Shown in pieces: positions 8,287 to 15,743 of a stretch of DNA of 32,114 bases. The DNA is from a virus, in IMG/VR virus record IMGVR_UViG_3300023179_000331, positions 1 through 32,114 of that record. One strand, 5' to 3'. Each line of letters starts with the position of its first letter. Positions within the stretch are counted from its first letter, which is position 1. A program made the translations under genes and the position numbers. The notes beneath the pieces were generated by a model. That model searched no databases. It was not told where the DNA came from and worked only from the letters and a program-made list of their open reading frames with translations.

Positions 8287-9184
8287 AGCCGCTATCCGGG
8301 ATGTTGTCCCAGCCGATCAGCACGGAGCCGGGGCGCGGTGCGAACGACAGATTGGCCGCCGACGTATCCTGACCAACGGAAGTCTCAAACTCAGTCAAAT
8401 AATCGCGGTAGATTGCCGTCGTGTCAAAACCCTTGGCCTGGAAGTACTTCAGTTTTGTGGACAAGACCATAAGGCGGTCAGGGTAGATGCAGGTATCTGT
8501 ATCAACCGTAAAGCTGTTCTTGACCGCGCCAGCGGCAGACAACGCCCAACCCTTGCTGCGGTACTCAAAGCCAAGGTTTTCGTTAGCCGAATAACCGGGC
8601 CAAATCTGGAAATATCCGCCTAGCAACCGCCAGCGGATACGCGGGCCTGTGCTAATAAAGCCACTAAGGAGCCATTCCCACTGCTGGGCGCTTTCCGGGC
8701 CTAGCATTTCCCAGTGCTTGCTCTTGTCCCACTGCGTCCTTGGCACGATGCTGTCATAGTCAGACGGCAGGGCGTACTTGACCTTCTGGAAATAGATCGT
8801 CCCAGCGGTCACGGCGCTCGTTGAGTAGGTAGAGATTGTGACCTGCGTAGAGGAATCCACACTGGTGATAAACGTGGCGTTTGGGATGCCCGTGCCTACC
8901 ACCATGTAGGTGGTGTCCAACCCGGTAGTGGACGGGATACCGGTGATGGTCAGGGCCGTAGTCGTGTATGTACCCGTCGTGGTCGTGTATTCCGTAAAGA
9001 AGCTGTAGGGCGTAGTTAATTCGCGCCAATCGGCCTTACGCAGAAGCTCGTAACCGCTGGCGTTCATAAGCGCCAGAATCTGCGTAACGTCTTGGTTCGT
9101 GTTACCCGCAACCGTTGTCGGTGTTGGAACGCCTAGTTCATTGGTGACCTGTTGCACCAACTGCAGCATCGTCGTACTGGACAT
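8276..9184 (-). CDS. Head-tail adaptor/tail accessory protein, 302 aa
   Basis: The N-terminus MLQLVQQVTNELGVPTP and the helix NQDVTQILALMNASGYELLR match head-tail adaptor proteins that bind under the portal. KVKYALPSDYDSIVPRTQWD and the conserved tail end (KYFQAKGFDTTAIYRDYL) support this. Between residues of about 75 and 130 lies a Thr-rich insertion (ITGIPSTTGLDTTYMVVGTG, then TSVDSSTQVTIS). It resembles a small beta-sandwich decoration domain found in many phage virion proteins. A GAGGA sequence supports the ATG used, although it lies 47 bases inside the previous gene. The gene is followed directly by the gp10-like gene. Confidence 0.7.
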   Translation of the reverse strand: MSSTTMLQLVQQVTNELGVPTPTTVAGNTNQDVTQILALMNASGYELLRKADWRELTTPYSFFTEYTTTTGTYTTTALTITGIPSTTGLDTTYMVVGTGIPNATFITSVDSSTQVTISTYSTSAVTAGTIYFQKVKYALPSDYDSIVPRTQWDKSKHWEMLGPESAQQWEWLLSGFISTGPRIRWRLLGGYFQIWPGYSANENLGFEYRSKGWALSAAGAVKNSFTVDTDTCIYPDRLMVLSTKLKYFQAKGFDTTAIYRDYLTEFETSVGQDTSAANLSFAPRPGSVLIGWDNIPDSGYGN

Positions 9185-9713
9185 CTACATCCTCTTTCCT
9201 TGGCCGACCCGGCTTGCGCTGGTTCATGAGAGAAGCCATCTGAGCCTTTAACTCGTCCAACTCGCTGCGGGTCTTAGCCAATTCGGAACTGCTTTCAGAC
9301 TGATTTCGCTGCGTCAGATAACCCCTAGCGCGTTCCCGAAGGCCAGCGGCACCCATGCCAATACGCTGCAACTGGGCGTCCGTGGCCGTCGCAACCTGCT
9401 CGACGGTCTGAAACTTCAAAATCTGCAATTCAGCCATTTGGTGTTCATTGAAATCTTCAGGCTTGTCCTTGTTCCACTGATCCAGCGCAGTGCCGATAAT
9501 CTGGCCGTTGCTGTTCTGGGACTGGAAGTGAAGCCACTGACGAATAAACCGCTCCTTGTGGTGTTCGCGGGCGGGCTGCTCAATGATGTTAGTCTTATCA
9601 CCCGGCACCATAATCCTCACAAAAGGCGTGTCCTTGTAAGGGGCCTTGTCAAACACATAGAATTCTACATGCAGGTGAGAATCGGCATTGGAGATATCGC
9701 TATCCAACGGCAT
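9138..9713 (-). CDS. Conserved phage head-region protein, 191 aa
   Basis: The N-terminal half contains HVEFYVFDKAPYKDTPFVRI and DKTNIIEQPAREHHKERFI, a conserved block seen in podophage head-completion regions. A helix follows (MAELQILKFQTVEQVATATD). The C-terminal end has a predicted coiled coil (ELAKTRSELDELKAQMASLM), then a basic KPGRPRK AT-hook-like sequence and an acidic tail. It has a strong AAGGAG ribosome binding site. Its position between a small Ala/Thr-rich head protein and the adaptor gene suggests a head-completion or minor capsid role. The KPGRPRK stretch could contact DNA. No specific function is recognised. Confidence 0.6.
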   Translation of the reverse strand: MPLDSDISNADSHLHVEFYVFDKAPYKDTPFVRIMVPGDKTNIIEQPAREHHKERFIRQWLHFQSQNSNGQIIGTALDQWNKDKPEDFNEHQMAELQILKFQTVEQVATATDAQLQRIGMGAAGLRERARGYLTQRNQSESSSELAKTRSELDELKAQMASLMNQRKPGRPRKEDVDVQYDDAAVGATGHQ

Positions 9714-9723
9714 AAATTACTCC

Positions 9724-10107
9724 TTACGTGGAAGTCAGGGCGCAGGTAACGGCCCAAGTGGTGGCGGAAGTGCCAAGGCAAATAGCAGTCTTCAGGGTGC
9801 CAAGCGCAACGCCAGTCGAACCGGCAACCGCCGCATTCATGGTCACGCCAGACGATTCGTTGGTGTAAATCTGCAGGGTCGAAGCGCCGCCATTATAGAC
9901 GTACACAACAGCACCAGCTTCGCACGGGGGCAGCTTGACGCCAGTGCTGGCGGCAGTGGTGCCGATAGCGTTGACAACAGCCGAAAGCTGCAGGGCAGTG
10001 GCCTGTGTGGTGCCGGTAGCGGTCAGGGCAGTCGCGCCGTCGCCGCAGATGGAAATGGTCGCCAGCGGGGAATTACCGGAGGCGAGGACTCTGGAAGGAA
10101 TGGGCAT
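9724..10107 (-). CDS. Small Ala/Thr-rich head protein, 127 aa
   Basis: The product is rich in Ala, Thr and Gly and almost free of charge after the first residues, for example ALQLSAVVNAIGTTAASTG and VVYVYNGGASTLQIYTNES. This suggests a compact beta-structured structural protein, possibly an outer-capsid decoration or head-fibre element. It has a GGATCT ribosome binding site and lies 11 bases after the DUF115-methyltransferase gene. Family-level function is unknown. The call as a virion protein rests on composition and its place in the operon. Confidence 0.5.
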   Translation of the reverse strand: MPIPSRVLASGNSPLATISICGDGATALTATGTTQATALQLSAVVNAIGTTAASTGVKLPPCEAGAVVYVYNGGASTLQIYTNESSGVTMNAAVAGSTGVALGTLKTAICLGTSATTWAVTCALTST

Positions 10108-10118
10108 AATTAGATCCT

Positions 10119-11465
10119 TTATTTAGGGTTTTGAACGTACAACGTGGCATACGGACAGGCATCGCCATGATCTGTATGCTGGTACTTGATGTCATATTCA
10201 GAGAATTTGCTCTGCCACCATTCGCTAGGAAACACGGATAGATGAAGCGGGTGACCGATCAGCTTTCCCATACTATCGTCAAATAGGGCTATTTTGAAAT
10301 AGCAACTATCGACGCAATCCATGATATTTCTAATAACGTCAGGCACATCCTCCGGGGGGATATGCTCCATAACGTCCGTGCAGTAGCCAATATTGCCGCT
10401 GATGCCGATTGGCTTGGTCAGGTCGGCTACGGTAAAAGGCAGGTCATTGCCTTCGTCGCGGCAATTGTCAGCAAAATCAACGAGTTGCACTTCACAGCGG
10501 GTCAATTCGGCAATCTTCTTGCCACCCCGGCCCGTGCCGCAACCGAAGTCCACAATGACATCGGTTAGCTTGGGATCGGCAATCTGGACAAAATGCTCCG
10601 CAAATGACTCGCCGGGGGCAACTTCCCGGTACAGCGGGGTCTTCCACATAGCTTCGTATTTCTGGACTTCCGACATGGGCGGCGGCGGCTCAGACATGGC
10701 CTTGGCAATAGCCGGGAGGAGGCCGTGCCCGTGGACCTGAATGATCGTGTCTTCTTCAGCAAGCTGCTGGGCGGCGGTCTGAAATTCCATAGCCTGCCGG
10801 GCCATCCAGGGGGCGGCAATATACTCCTTGCCGCTGACCCAGTAGCCTTCGCGGGGGTCTTCGGCGTTGGCCGTTTGGGCGTAGGCGTGGCCTTCGCCAG
10901 CCAAGGAATAGCTGGAATCAAAACCGTACAGGTGGATATGCCGGTAGCCCATGCAGAAGGCGATGCTCATGGCCTGAAGGCCCACAGTTGTCCCGCCGCC
11001 AATCAGGGCGCATAAACGGTCCCCGATATAGTCTTGAATGCCGGGATAAGCCGGGTGCCATAAAGTAACGTCATGGCCTTCCAGAGCCTCAAAGACGCCC
11101 GTGGAACACTGGGACGCAATGAGGTACTTGGTAGCCTTATTGGGGTGAACAAAGCCCTGATTGTGCGCCCTGGCGTCCAGAAGCACGAAATAGTCAGGGG
11201 TTACGTCAACGCTGGCTAGGGACGGAATAGTGCCATTTACGGCAAAAATAGCCTGACCAGCGCCTTTATGGGCGGCAATCATGGGGAGCAGCGGCTTCAT
11301 AGAAGGGCCGCCCCCCACAATCACAGCTACCCCGTCATGTGGCTCAGAAAGCTGCAACCACGGAAGATCACGAGCAACGGCAGCAGTTATGTTGCCGAAA
11401 ATCTCGTGATCCTCCGTGTTGCACACGATAGGAATCGTATCATCTAGGTTAGATGGTACGATCAT
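10119..11465 (-). CDS. DUF115 (MptE/Maf-like) domain fused to a SAM-dependent methyltransferase
   Basis: The N-terminal ~260 residues look like the DUF115 fold. They show VIVGGGPSM (about 48-56), FAVNGTIPSL, DYFVLLDAR (about 91-99), LIGGGTTVGLQAMSIAF and HLYGFDSSYS (about 178-187). This family includes archaeal 6-hydroxymethylpterin pyrophosphokinase and bacterial Maf flagellin-glycosylation factors. After a Pro-rich linker (SEPPPPMSEVQ) the C-terminal part is a class I methyltransferase with VIVDFGCGTGRGGKKI (motif I, about 303-318) and YCTDVMEHIPPEDV. It sits among capsid and tail genes and overlaps the decoration gene stop by one base (TAATG). It may modify a virion or surface glycan; the substrate is unknown. 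Confidence 0.75.
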   Translation of the reverse strand: MIVPSNLDDTIPIVCNTEDHEIFGNITAAVARDLPWLQLSEPHDGVAVIVGGGPSMKPLLPMIAAHKGAGQAIFAVNGTIPSLASVDVTPDYFVLLDARAHNQGFVHPNKATKYLIASQCSTGVFEALEGHDVTLWHPAYPGIQDYIGDRLCALIGGGTTVGLQAMSIAFCMGYRHIHLYGFDSSYSLAGEGHAYAQTANAEDPREGYWVSGKEYIAAPWMARQAMEFQTAAQQLAEEDTIIQVHGHGLLPAIAKAMSEPPPPMSEVQKYEAMWKTPLYREVAPGESFAEHFVQIADPKLTDVIVDFGCGTGRGGKKIAELTRCEVQLVDFADNCRDEGNDLPFTVADLTKPIGISGNIGYCTDVMEHIPPEDVPDVIRNIMDCVDSCYFKIALFDDSMGKLIGHPLHLSVFPSEWWQSKFSEYDIKYQHTDHGDACPYATLYVQNPK

Positions 11466-12001
11466 TAGGTAACGGCACCCTGCAGATGCGGACGATTGAT
11501 CGACACGATAACGGTCGAAACAGTCGAGGCAACAGTGGCAAGGTTGGCCGAACGAGCGCCAAGAATCTGCTTGCCAGACGCAGCGGTGGCCATAATACGG
11601 CCAGCGGTAGCGGACTGGTAAACAGCAACCTGGGCATTGGTCGCAACGGCAGTCTTCTTGACAACCGCGAGGCCGCCAATCTGATACCAGCCGAAGAGGC
11701 CAGCGGTGTTGGCCGCCATTGCAACGGCCACCGGAGTCGCCTGATTGGCCGTATTGGCCGACAGGGTGGTCTGGTAGGTCGTGGCATTGTAGGTCACCAG
11801 CGAGCCAACCACGGTGCTGGCAACGCCCAGCAGCATGATGAACTCACCTTCGCCGTAAGTCGGGTCGAACGCGCGGCAAACCTGGCCGAGCGTGTTTGGC
11901 GGCGTGGGAATGGCAGAAGTGCCATTCGCCATCGTGACGCCAGAGTCAGTGTTCGCAATCTGAAGCTGTCCAGCGCGATTTTCAGTGAATGAATAAGCCA
12001 T
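11465..12001 (-). CDS. Probable capsid decoration/stabilisation protein, 178 aa
   Basis: The gene comes directly after the major capsid gene, 12 bases downstream. The protein is Ala, Thr and Gly rich, with few charges: MAYSFTENRAGQLQIANTDS, then FDPTYGEGEFIMLLGVA, FGWYQIGGLAVVKKTA and SANLATVASTVSTVIVSIN. This layout resembles capsid-associated proteins encoded next to the major capsid protein in podophages. Its stop overlaps the next start as TAATG. The decoration role is an inference from position and composition. Confidence 0.6.
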   Translation of the reverse strand: MAYSFTENRAGQLQIANTDSGVTMANGTSAIPTPPNTLGQVCRAFDPTYGEGEFIMLLGVASTVVGSLVTYNATTYQTTLSANTANQATPVAVAMAANTAGLFGWYQIGGLAVVKKTAVATNAQVAVYQSATAGRIMATAASGKQILGARSANLATVASTVSTVIVSINRPHLQGAVT

Positions 12002-12013
12002 GTTGTGTTTTCC

Positions 12014-13015
12014 TTAAGCGATGAGGACACCCTGAAACTGCGAACCGGAGCAGGTCAGATTGCCCGCCCAGCCGATCAGCTTCACGATAGCGTCCTGATT
12101 GACCGACTGGCGTTCGCCACCAATCGGAACAAAGTTGCGGTCCACATGAGGCCGGAACATCAGATACTTGGTGTTCAGGAAGAACATGTGGTTAGCGGTA
12201 GCGGCAGCGCCGATACCACCGTCAAGCACAACATCCGACGCCATACCGGCACCGTAGTACTTCAGCGAGGCAAAGCCAGCGCCAGCCATCGACGAACCGG
12301 AGTCCGAGATGCGCTGGATTGACTGCAACGACTGCAAGTACAGGCGATAGTAGTTGTTGTCGGCAACGATCAGGTCAGGCTTGTCCGTACCACGGATAAG
12401 CTGCACAGCCAGGGCATCCATGTACTGCTGGATGTTCGAGGCAGTAACAGCGGAACCGCCGTTGGTCACGCCAGAATAGGCAACCGACTGCCAGAACGAG
12501 AACGACGCGCGGTTGATGCCGCCATACGTTCCGCTGGTGGGCGCGTCAGGAACAGCGGCTCCGAGGCCGGTGATGTTCTTGCCGCTGTTGCCGGTACCGT
12601 CCAGATAGATGTCGCCGCCGATGCGGTTAGCCAACTGGGCTTCCGCAACATTCATACGGCCATCCAACAGGTCGATAATCGCTTCCTTACCGGAGTTCTG
12701 GATCATTTCCAGGCCGGAGATGGTGATTGCCGAGGCGTACTGGGTGATGGAGAACTGAGCAGCCGAAATGGGGCTGTTCTGCGACACGTTCAGCACTTCA
12801 TAGCCAGAATAGCTGTTGGTGTTGTTCGTGGTGCTGTCATTGTACATGATTTCCTGCAGAATGACGTTACCGCCGCTGAAGGTCTTCACGTTGCCCCGGT
12901 CCTTCAGACGACGAAGGAGGGCATTGTTGTTAGTCACGTTGTCGGCCAGTTCACCGCTGCGGCTCTGAATATTGGTCGCAATGATGTCACTGATCGAACT
13001 ATTGGCGAAAGCCAT
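12014..13015 (-). CDS. Major capsid protein
   Basis: The 333-residue product begins MAFANSSISDIIATNIQSRS and contains the conserved capsid-like blocks NNALLRRLKDRGNVKTFSGG, NVSQNSPISAAQFSITQYAS and LEMIQNSGKEAIIDLLDGRM. A DLIVADNNYYRLYLQSLQSI segment follows and the end is hydrophobic. The length and order (after a scaffold, before a decoration gene) match HK97-fold capsid proteins of alphaproteobacterial and other podophages. A strong AAAGGACT ribosome binding site precedes the ATG, fitting high expression. No N-terminal processing domain is evident, consistent with a separate scaffold gene upstream. Confidence 0.88.
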   Translation of the reverse strand: MAFANSSISDIIATNIQSRSGELADNVTNNNALLRRLKDRGNVKTFSGGNVILQEIMYNDSTTNNTNSYSGYEVLNVSQNSPISAAQFSITQYASAITISGLEMIQNSGKEAIIDLLDGRMNVAEAQLANRIGGDIYLDGTGNSGKNITGLGAAVPDAPTSGTYGGINRASFSFWQSVAYSGVTNGGSAVTASNIQQYMDALAVQLIRGTDKPDLIVADNNYYRLYLQSLQSIQRISDSGSSMAGAGFASLKYYGAGMASDVVLDGGIGAAATANHMFFLNTKYLMFRPHVDRNFVPIGGERQSVNQDAIVKLIGWAGNLTCSGSQFQGVLIA

Positions 13016-13036
13016 TGGGTAGTCCTTTCAAGTTTA

Positions 13037-14014
13037 TCAAAAACGCTCGTTCACACTGTCGAATTGTTCGAGCAGCATAGAGCGTCTATCTTGCGCTTTG
13101 GTCGTAGTCTTGGTGCCGGGTGTGGAACTTTTGACACTAACCGCTGCCGCCTTCGCCGCTTTCGCAGCCCGATTGGCCGATGACGATTTTTGAGCCGCAG
13201 CTTCTGCCTGTGAGCGTTGCTGCGTCTGCGTAAAAATATCATCGTTAAGGCGAATAGCCTTTTCATAGGCTTCTTCTAACGTGCCCGCGATTCCGCTCTG
13301 TAGGAGTTGGATCATGGCCGGACGCGCTTCTTCAAAGTACTCTGCCTTACCGGCAAAGTTATTGATTTCACCCAGCAGAGATTGGTTTTCGGCCTGTTCC
13401 TGCTGCTGTTTAAAACCATTAATTTCCCCGCGAACGCTGTTTAGTTCGTTCTGCAAGGCATAATAATTGGGATCGACTGGTCCGACTTGTTGGTACGGAT
13501 CGACTTCACCCAAATTAATTCCATAAGACTGGGCCAGGCTGGCAAGGTATGCCCGCTTCTGGTCCGGTGGGCTATTACGCAGCACATGGTCGGCTTCCAT
13601 AAGCGCCTTTACGGCGCGGGGAGCATCAATACCAAGGCCCTGAATGGTGTTCATATAAGGCTGGATAGCCTCATTCATCTGGTCGGCAAACTGGGCTTTT
13701 GAGCGCAAAGGCTCAATACCAGCCCGCATTTCTTCCTCACGCTTGTAGGCGTATTCCTGCAAGCGGGGGTCGGCGGTTTGCCAGACTTCGTGATAGTCGC
13801 GCTTCCAAGAGGACGGCGGGCGCTTCCAGACGGGTTCCTCAACGGGAGCGTCTTCCGCAGCGTCATTAGCCACAAACTTGCCGTTGGGGGCGCGTGGGGC
13901 TGGTTCTTTGGTTTCTGGCTGGCTGGTTTCAACGTCGTCAAATTGCTGGGCAAGCAGTTCTTTACGATCTACGCCCTTGTCGTCTTCTGGAATGATCTCA
14001 GCTTGGGTGTCCAA
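13037..14014 (-). CDS. Putative capsid scaffolding protein (TTG start)
   Basis: This acidic, Gln-rich protein has helical segments: EIIPEDDKGVDRKELLAQQF, then WKRPPSSWKRDYHEVWQTAD, GINLGEVDPYQQVGPVDPNY and a Gln/Glu coiled coil. Its basic, low-complexity C-terminus (ANRAAKAAKAAAVSVKSS) is typical of scaffolds that bind capsid protein through a charged tail. I prefer a TTG start two codons after the previous stop because a GGAG lies eight bases upstream. A GTG at 14062 would give 341 residues and overlap the previous gene by 47 bases. The gene directly precedes the major capsid gene, the usual scaffold position. Confidence 0.78.
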   Translation of the reverse strand: MDTQAEIIPEDDKGVDRKELLAQQFDDVETSQPETKEPAPRAPNGKFVANDAAEDAPVEEPVWKRPPSSWKRDYHEVWQTADPRLQEYAYKREEEMRAGIEPLRSKAQFADQMNEAIQPYMNTIQGLGIDAPRAVKALMEADHVLRNSPPDQKRAYLASLAQSYGINLGEVDPYQQVGPVDPNYYALQNELNSVRGEINGFKQQQEQAENQSLLGEINNFAGKAEYFEEARPAMIQLLQSGIAGTLEEAYEKAIRLNDDIFTQTQQRSQAEAAAQKSSSANRAAKAAKAAAVSVKSSTPGTKTTTKAQDRRSMLLEQFDSVNERF

Positions 14015-14015
14015 G

Positions 14016-14363
14016 TCAATTTCTCCGTAGTTGTGCCAGTATTTGATTAGCCTGGCGGTCACTCATATCGCCCAACCGCCTGTGCAACATCTCGCGGCGA
14101 TTGGTCGGTATCGGCGGCGGGGTGTTCTGCATTGTCTCGTTTCCGATCTCAATGCAGTTATGCTGGCGTAAATGTTCTCTATGCTTGGAACGCGAAGTAA
14201 TCATACTTCCGTCAACCATGCTCTTATAGGGTTGAATGTCAAGCATAATCTGGTGGCCAGACTTTGTATGTTTGTCGAGTTCTTCACGAACCCATACTAG
14301 CTCGTCATCCTGATACTCAGCCAGCAAGCCTTTGCGGTCATATACAGCGCGGTATCTGCTCAT
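14016..14363 (-). CDS. Conserved phage protein between portal and scaffold, 115 aa
   Basis: The central block DIQPYKSMVDGSMITSRSKH followed by REHLRQHNCIEIGNE is a strongly conserved signature of a small protein found beside scaffold genes in many podophages. The rest is charged and helical. It overlaps the preceding repeat protein gene as ATGA. The function is not established. Its constant position near the portal and scaffold suggests a head-assembly role. Confidence 0.65.
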   Translation of the reverse strand: MSRYRAVYDRKGLLAEYQDDELVWVREELDKHTKSGHQIMLDIQPYKSMVDGSMITSRSKHREHLRQHNCIEIGNETMQNTPPPIPTNRREMLHRRLGDMSDRQANQILAQLRRN

Positions 14364-15097
14364 AAAAGTACCATCAAGTCTTCATCTTCCATTTCCAAGT
14401 ATTCGTTCCAAAGCCGTTCAGTGCGGTCCAAGTCATTGATTAGCTTATCAAAGTCTATACTAGGTAATGACTTGTCAGCCTTTTTGTTAGACTTGACCTT
14501 TACTTCAAACCCAGCCGTGAGTTCTTTAGCTAGGGCTGGCTTGCCTTCAACAATACGCTCATACGCCGCGATAACATCGTCGCGGTTGCGCTTAAGCCGT
14601 TGATTTTCCTTGTCAAACCGCTTCTTTAGCTTCTTGTGATAGTCGCCGTCATGGGTGTCATCGACAATGATGATCGGGGCTGGGACGTAGATTACGTTGC
14701 CAACCGTGCCGGTAGCTTCCACGCCGGTCAGTTCAAACGATACGCCGCCGTGGCTGACAGTCCCGACCTGGCCGGTGGCCTGAACGCCGGTCAGGGCAAT
14801 GGTAATGCCGTCGCCTTCGGTGCCAACCTGGCCCGTAGCTTGGACGCCAGTCAGGGCTATTGTGGTGCTGGGTGTAACGCTCCCTGCGGCCCCTGTAGCG
14901 GCATTTCCGGTCAGGGCGGTGTCTTCGGACGGGGTTTGCGTACCAACGGCCCCAGTGGCCTGTACGCCCGTCAGGGCAACGGTACGCGCACCTACGCCTA
15001 CGCTGCCGGGTGATCCCGTAGCAGCGTTGCCCGTAATTGGGAGGCTATCCCAAAGGGCGCTATCCCATGTGCCTGTGTCCCACGGACCCTGCGCCAT
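14360..15097 (-). CDS. Structural protein with LTG-x-x-ATG beta repeats, 245 aa
   Basis: The N-terminal ~135 residues begin MAQGPWDTGTWDSALWDSL. They then repeat a unit built around ALTGVQATGQVGT about six times (also ITGNAATGSPGSV, ALTGNAATGAAGSV and ELTGVEATGTVGN). The C-terminal ~110 residues are completely different: charged and helical, with DDTHDGDYHKKLKKRFDKEN and a Leu/Asp/Glu-rich end. Such repeats with Val/Ala/Thr/Gly-rich strands occur in phage-encoded virion surface proteins. The product could therefore be a head fibre anchored by its helical C-terminus. This is inferred; no characterised homologue is recalled. Confidence 0.6.
   Translation of the reverse strand: MAQGPWDTGTWDSALWDSLPITGNAATGSPGSVGVGARTVALTGVQATGAVGTQTPSEDTALTGNAATGAAGSVTPSTTIALTGVQATGQVGTEGDGITIALTGVQATGQVGTVSHGGVSFELTGVEATGTVGNVIYVPAPIIIVDDTHDGDYHKKLKKRFDKENQRLKRNRDDVIAAYERIVEGKPALAKELTAGFEVKVKSNKKADKSLPSIDFDKLINDLDRTERLWNEYLEMEDEDLMVLL
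14700..15050 (-). repeat. In-frame LTG-x-x-ATG coding repeats
   Basis: On the plus strand the segment GTAGCxTGGACGCCxGTCAGGGC and its variants recur about every 60-75 bases. They code for ALTGVQATGQVGT-like units on the minus strand. Two successive units (IALTGVQATGQVGT) are identical in protein, which points to recent duplication. Alternate units carry GNAATG instead of GVQATG. Confidence 0.8.
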
Positions 15098-15102
15098 GAG
15101 TA

Positions 15103-15558
15103 TTAGGCAATGCGGATAAGAGCATTGGTCGCGTCACTGGTCGGCATGGTCAGCGTGAATGTCCCGGCGGTCACGGTCTGCGAGCCAAACGTATGAGCCG
15201 AAATGGCCTTGTTGCTCTGGGTCGAGTTGTAAATCAGGACGCAATCAAAGGCTGTGGTCAGCGTGACAGTCGTGTAGGTCAGGCTGGCTGAAGGCGTCCA
15301 ATAGCCAGTCGTGCCGCTGGTTGTGGGGGCCGTGGCATTGGTGACAGTGACGCCGCCCGCCGAGTAGCCCGTGCCAGACACTTCGCCGGTCACGGTGTAG
15401 GCCGTAGTGGCCGCATTGATTGTGGCCGAGGCTAGGTACAGCGCGGCCTTGAGCGTGTCCGCCCCGGTGCCAGCCCGGATGACAGTCGTACCAAGGGCGT
15501 GGATGCCAGACAGGATCTCGCCCTTAAAGGACGTTGCCATTGCTTGTGTGTTGCTCAC
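15103..15558 (-). CDS. Conserved phage head-region protein, 151 aa
   Basis: The product shows SFKGEILSGIHALGTTVIRA, DTLKAALYLASATINAATTA and YTVTGEVSGTGYSAGGVTVT, a beta-rich Thr/Ala/Gly pattern seen in a conserved podophage protein near the portal. It ends with MPTSDATNALIRIA. The start MSNTQAMATS overlaps the previous stop by four bases; an internal ATG (MATSFKGEIL) is also possible. It is probably a minor virion component. No function is known. Confidence 0.6.
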   Translation of the reverse strand: MSNTQAMATSFKGEILSGIHALGTTVIRAGTGADTLKAALYLASATINAATTAYTVTGEVSGTGYSAGGVTVTNATAPTTSGTTGYWTPSASLTYTTVTLTTAFDCVLIYNSTQSNKAISAHTFGSQTVTAGTFTLTMPTSDATNALIRIA

Positions 15559-15743
15559 GAAAAGCCTCCAATTTCAGATGTGGAAATCATGGGTTTCTTC
15601 AGATGGACATGGACCGAGCGGTGGACCATTTCATCGCCATCCCAGTATTCAACCCATGCGGTTGATTCATTGTCGTCTTCAAACTGGCCTTCGCGCTTTT
15701 CAAGCAACGCTTCGTCCATGTTGCCTTTAGTCGTTGTAATCAT
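15555..15743 (-). CDS. Small acidic protein downstream of portal, 62 aa
   Basis: This is a short, acidic product (for example REGQFEDDNESTAWVEYWDG) with no recognised domain. Its ATG overlaps the portal stop by four bases, and its own stop overlaps the next start by four bases. This tight coupling on both sides, plus coding in the only open frame there, supports it as a real gene. Function unknown. Confidence 0.6.
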   Translation of the reverse strand: MITTTKGNMDEALLEKREGQFEDDNESTAWVEYWDGDEMVHRSVHVHLKKPMISTSEIGGFS

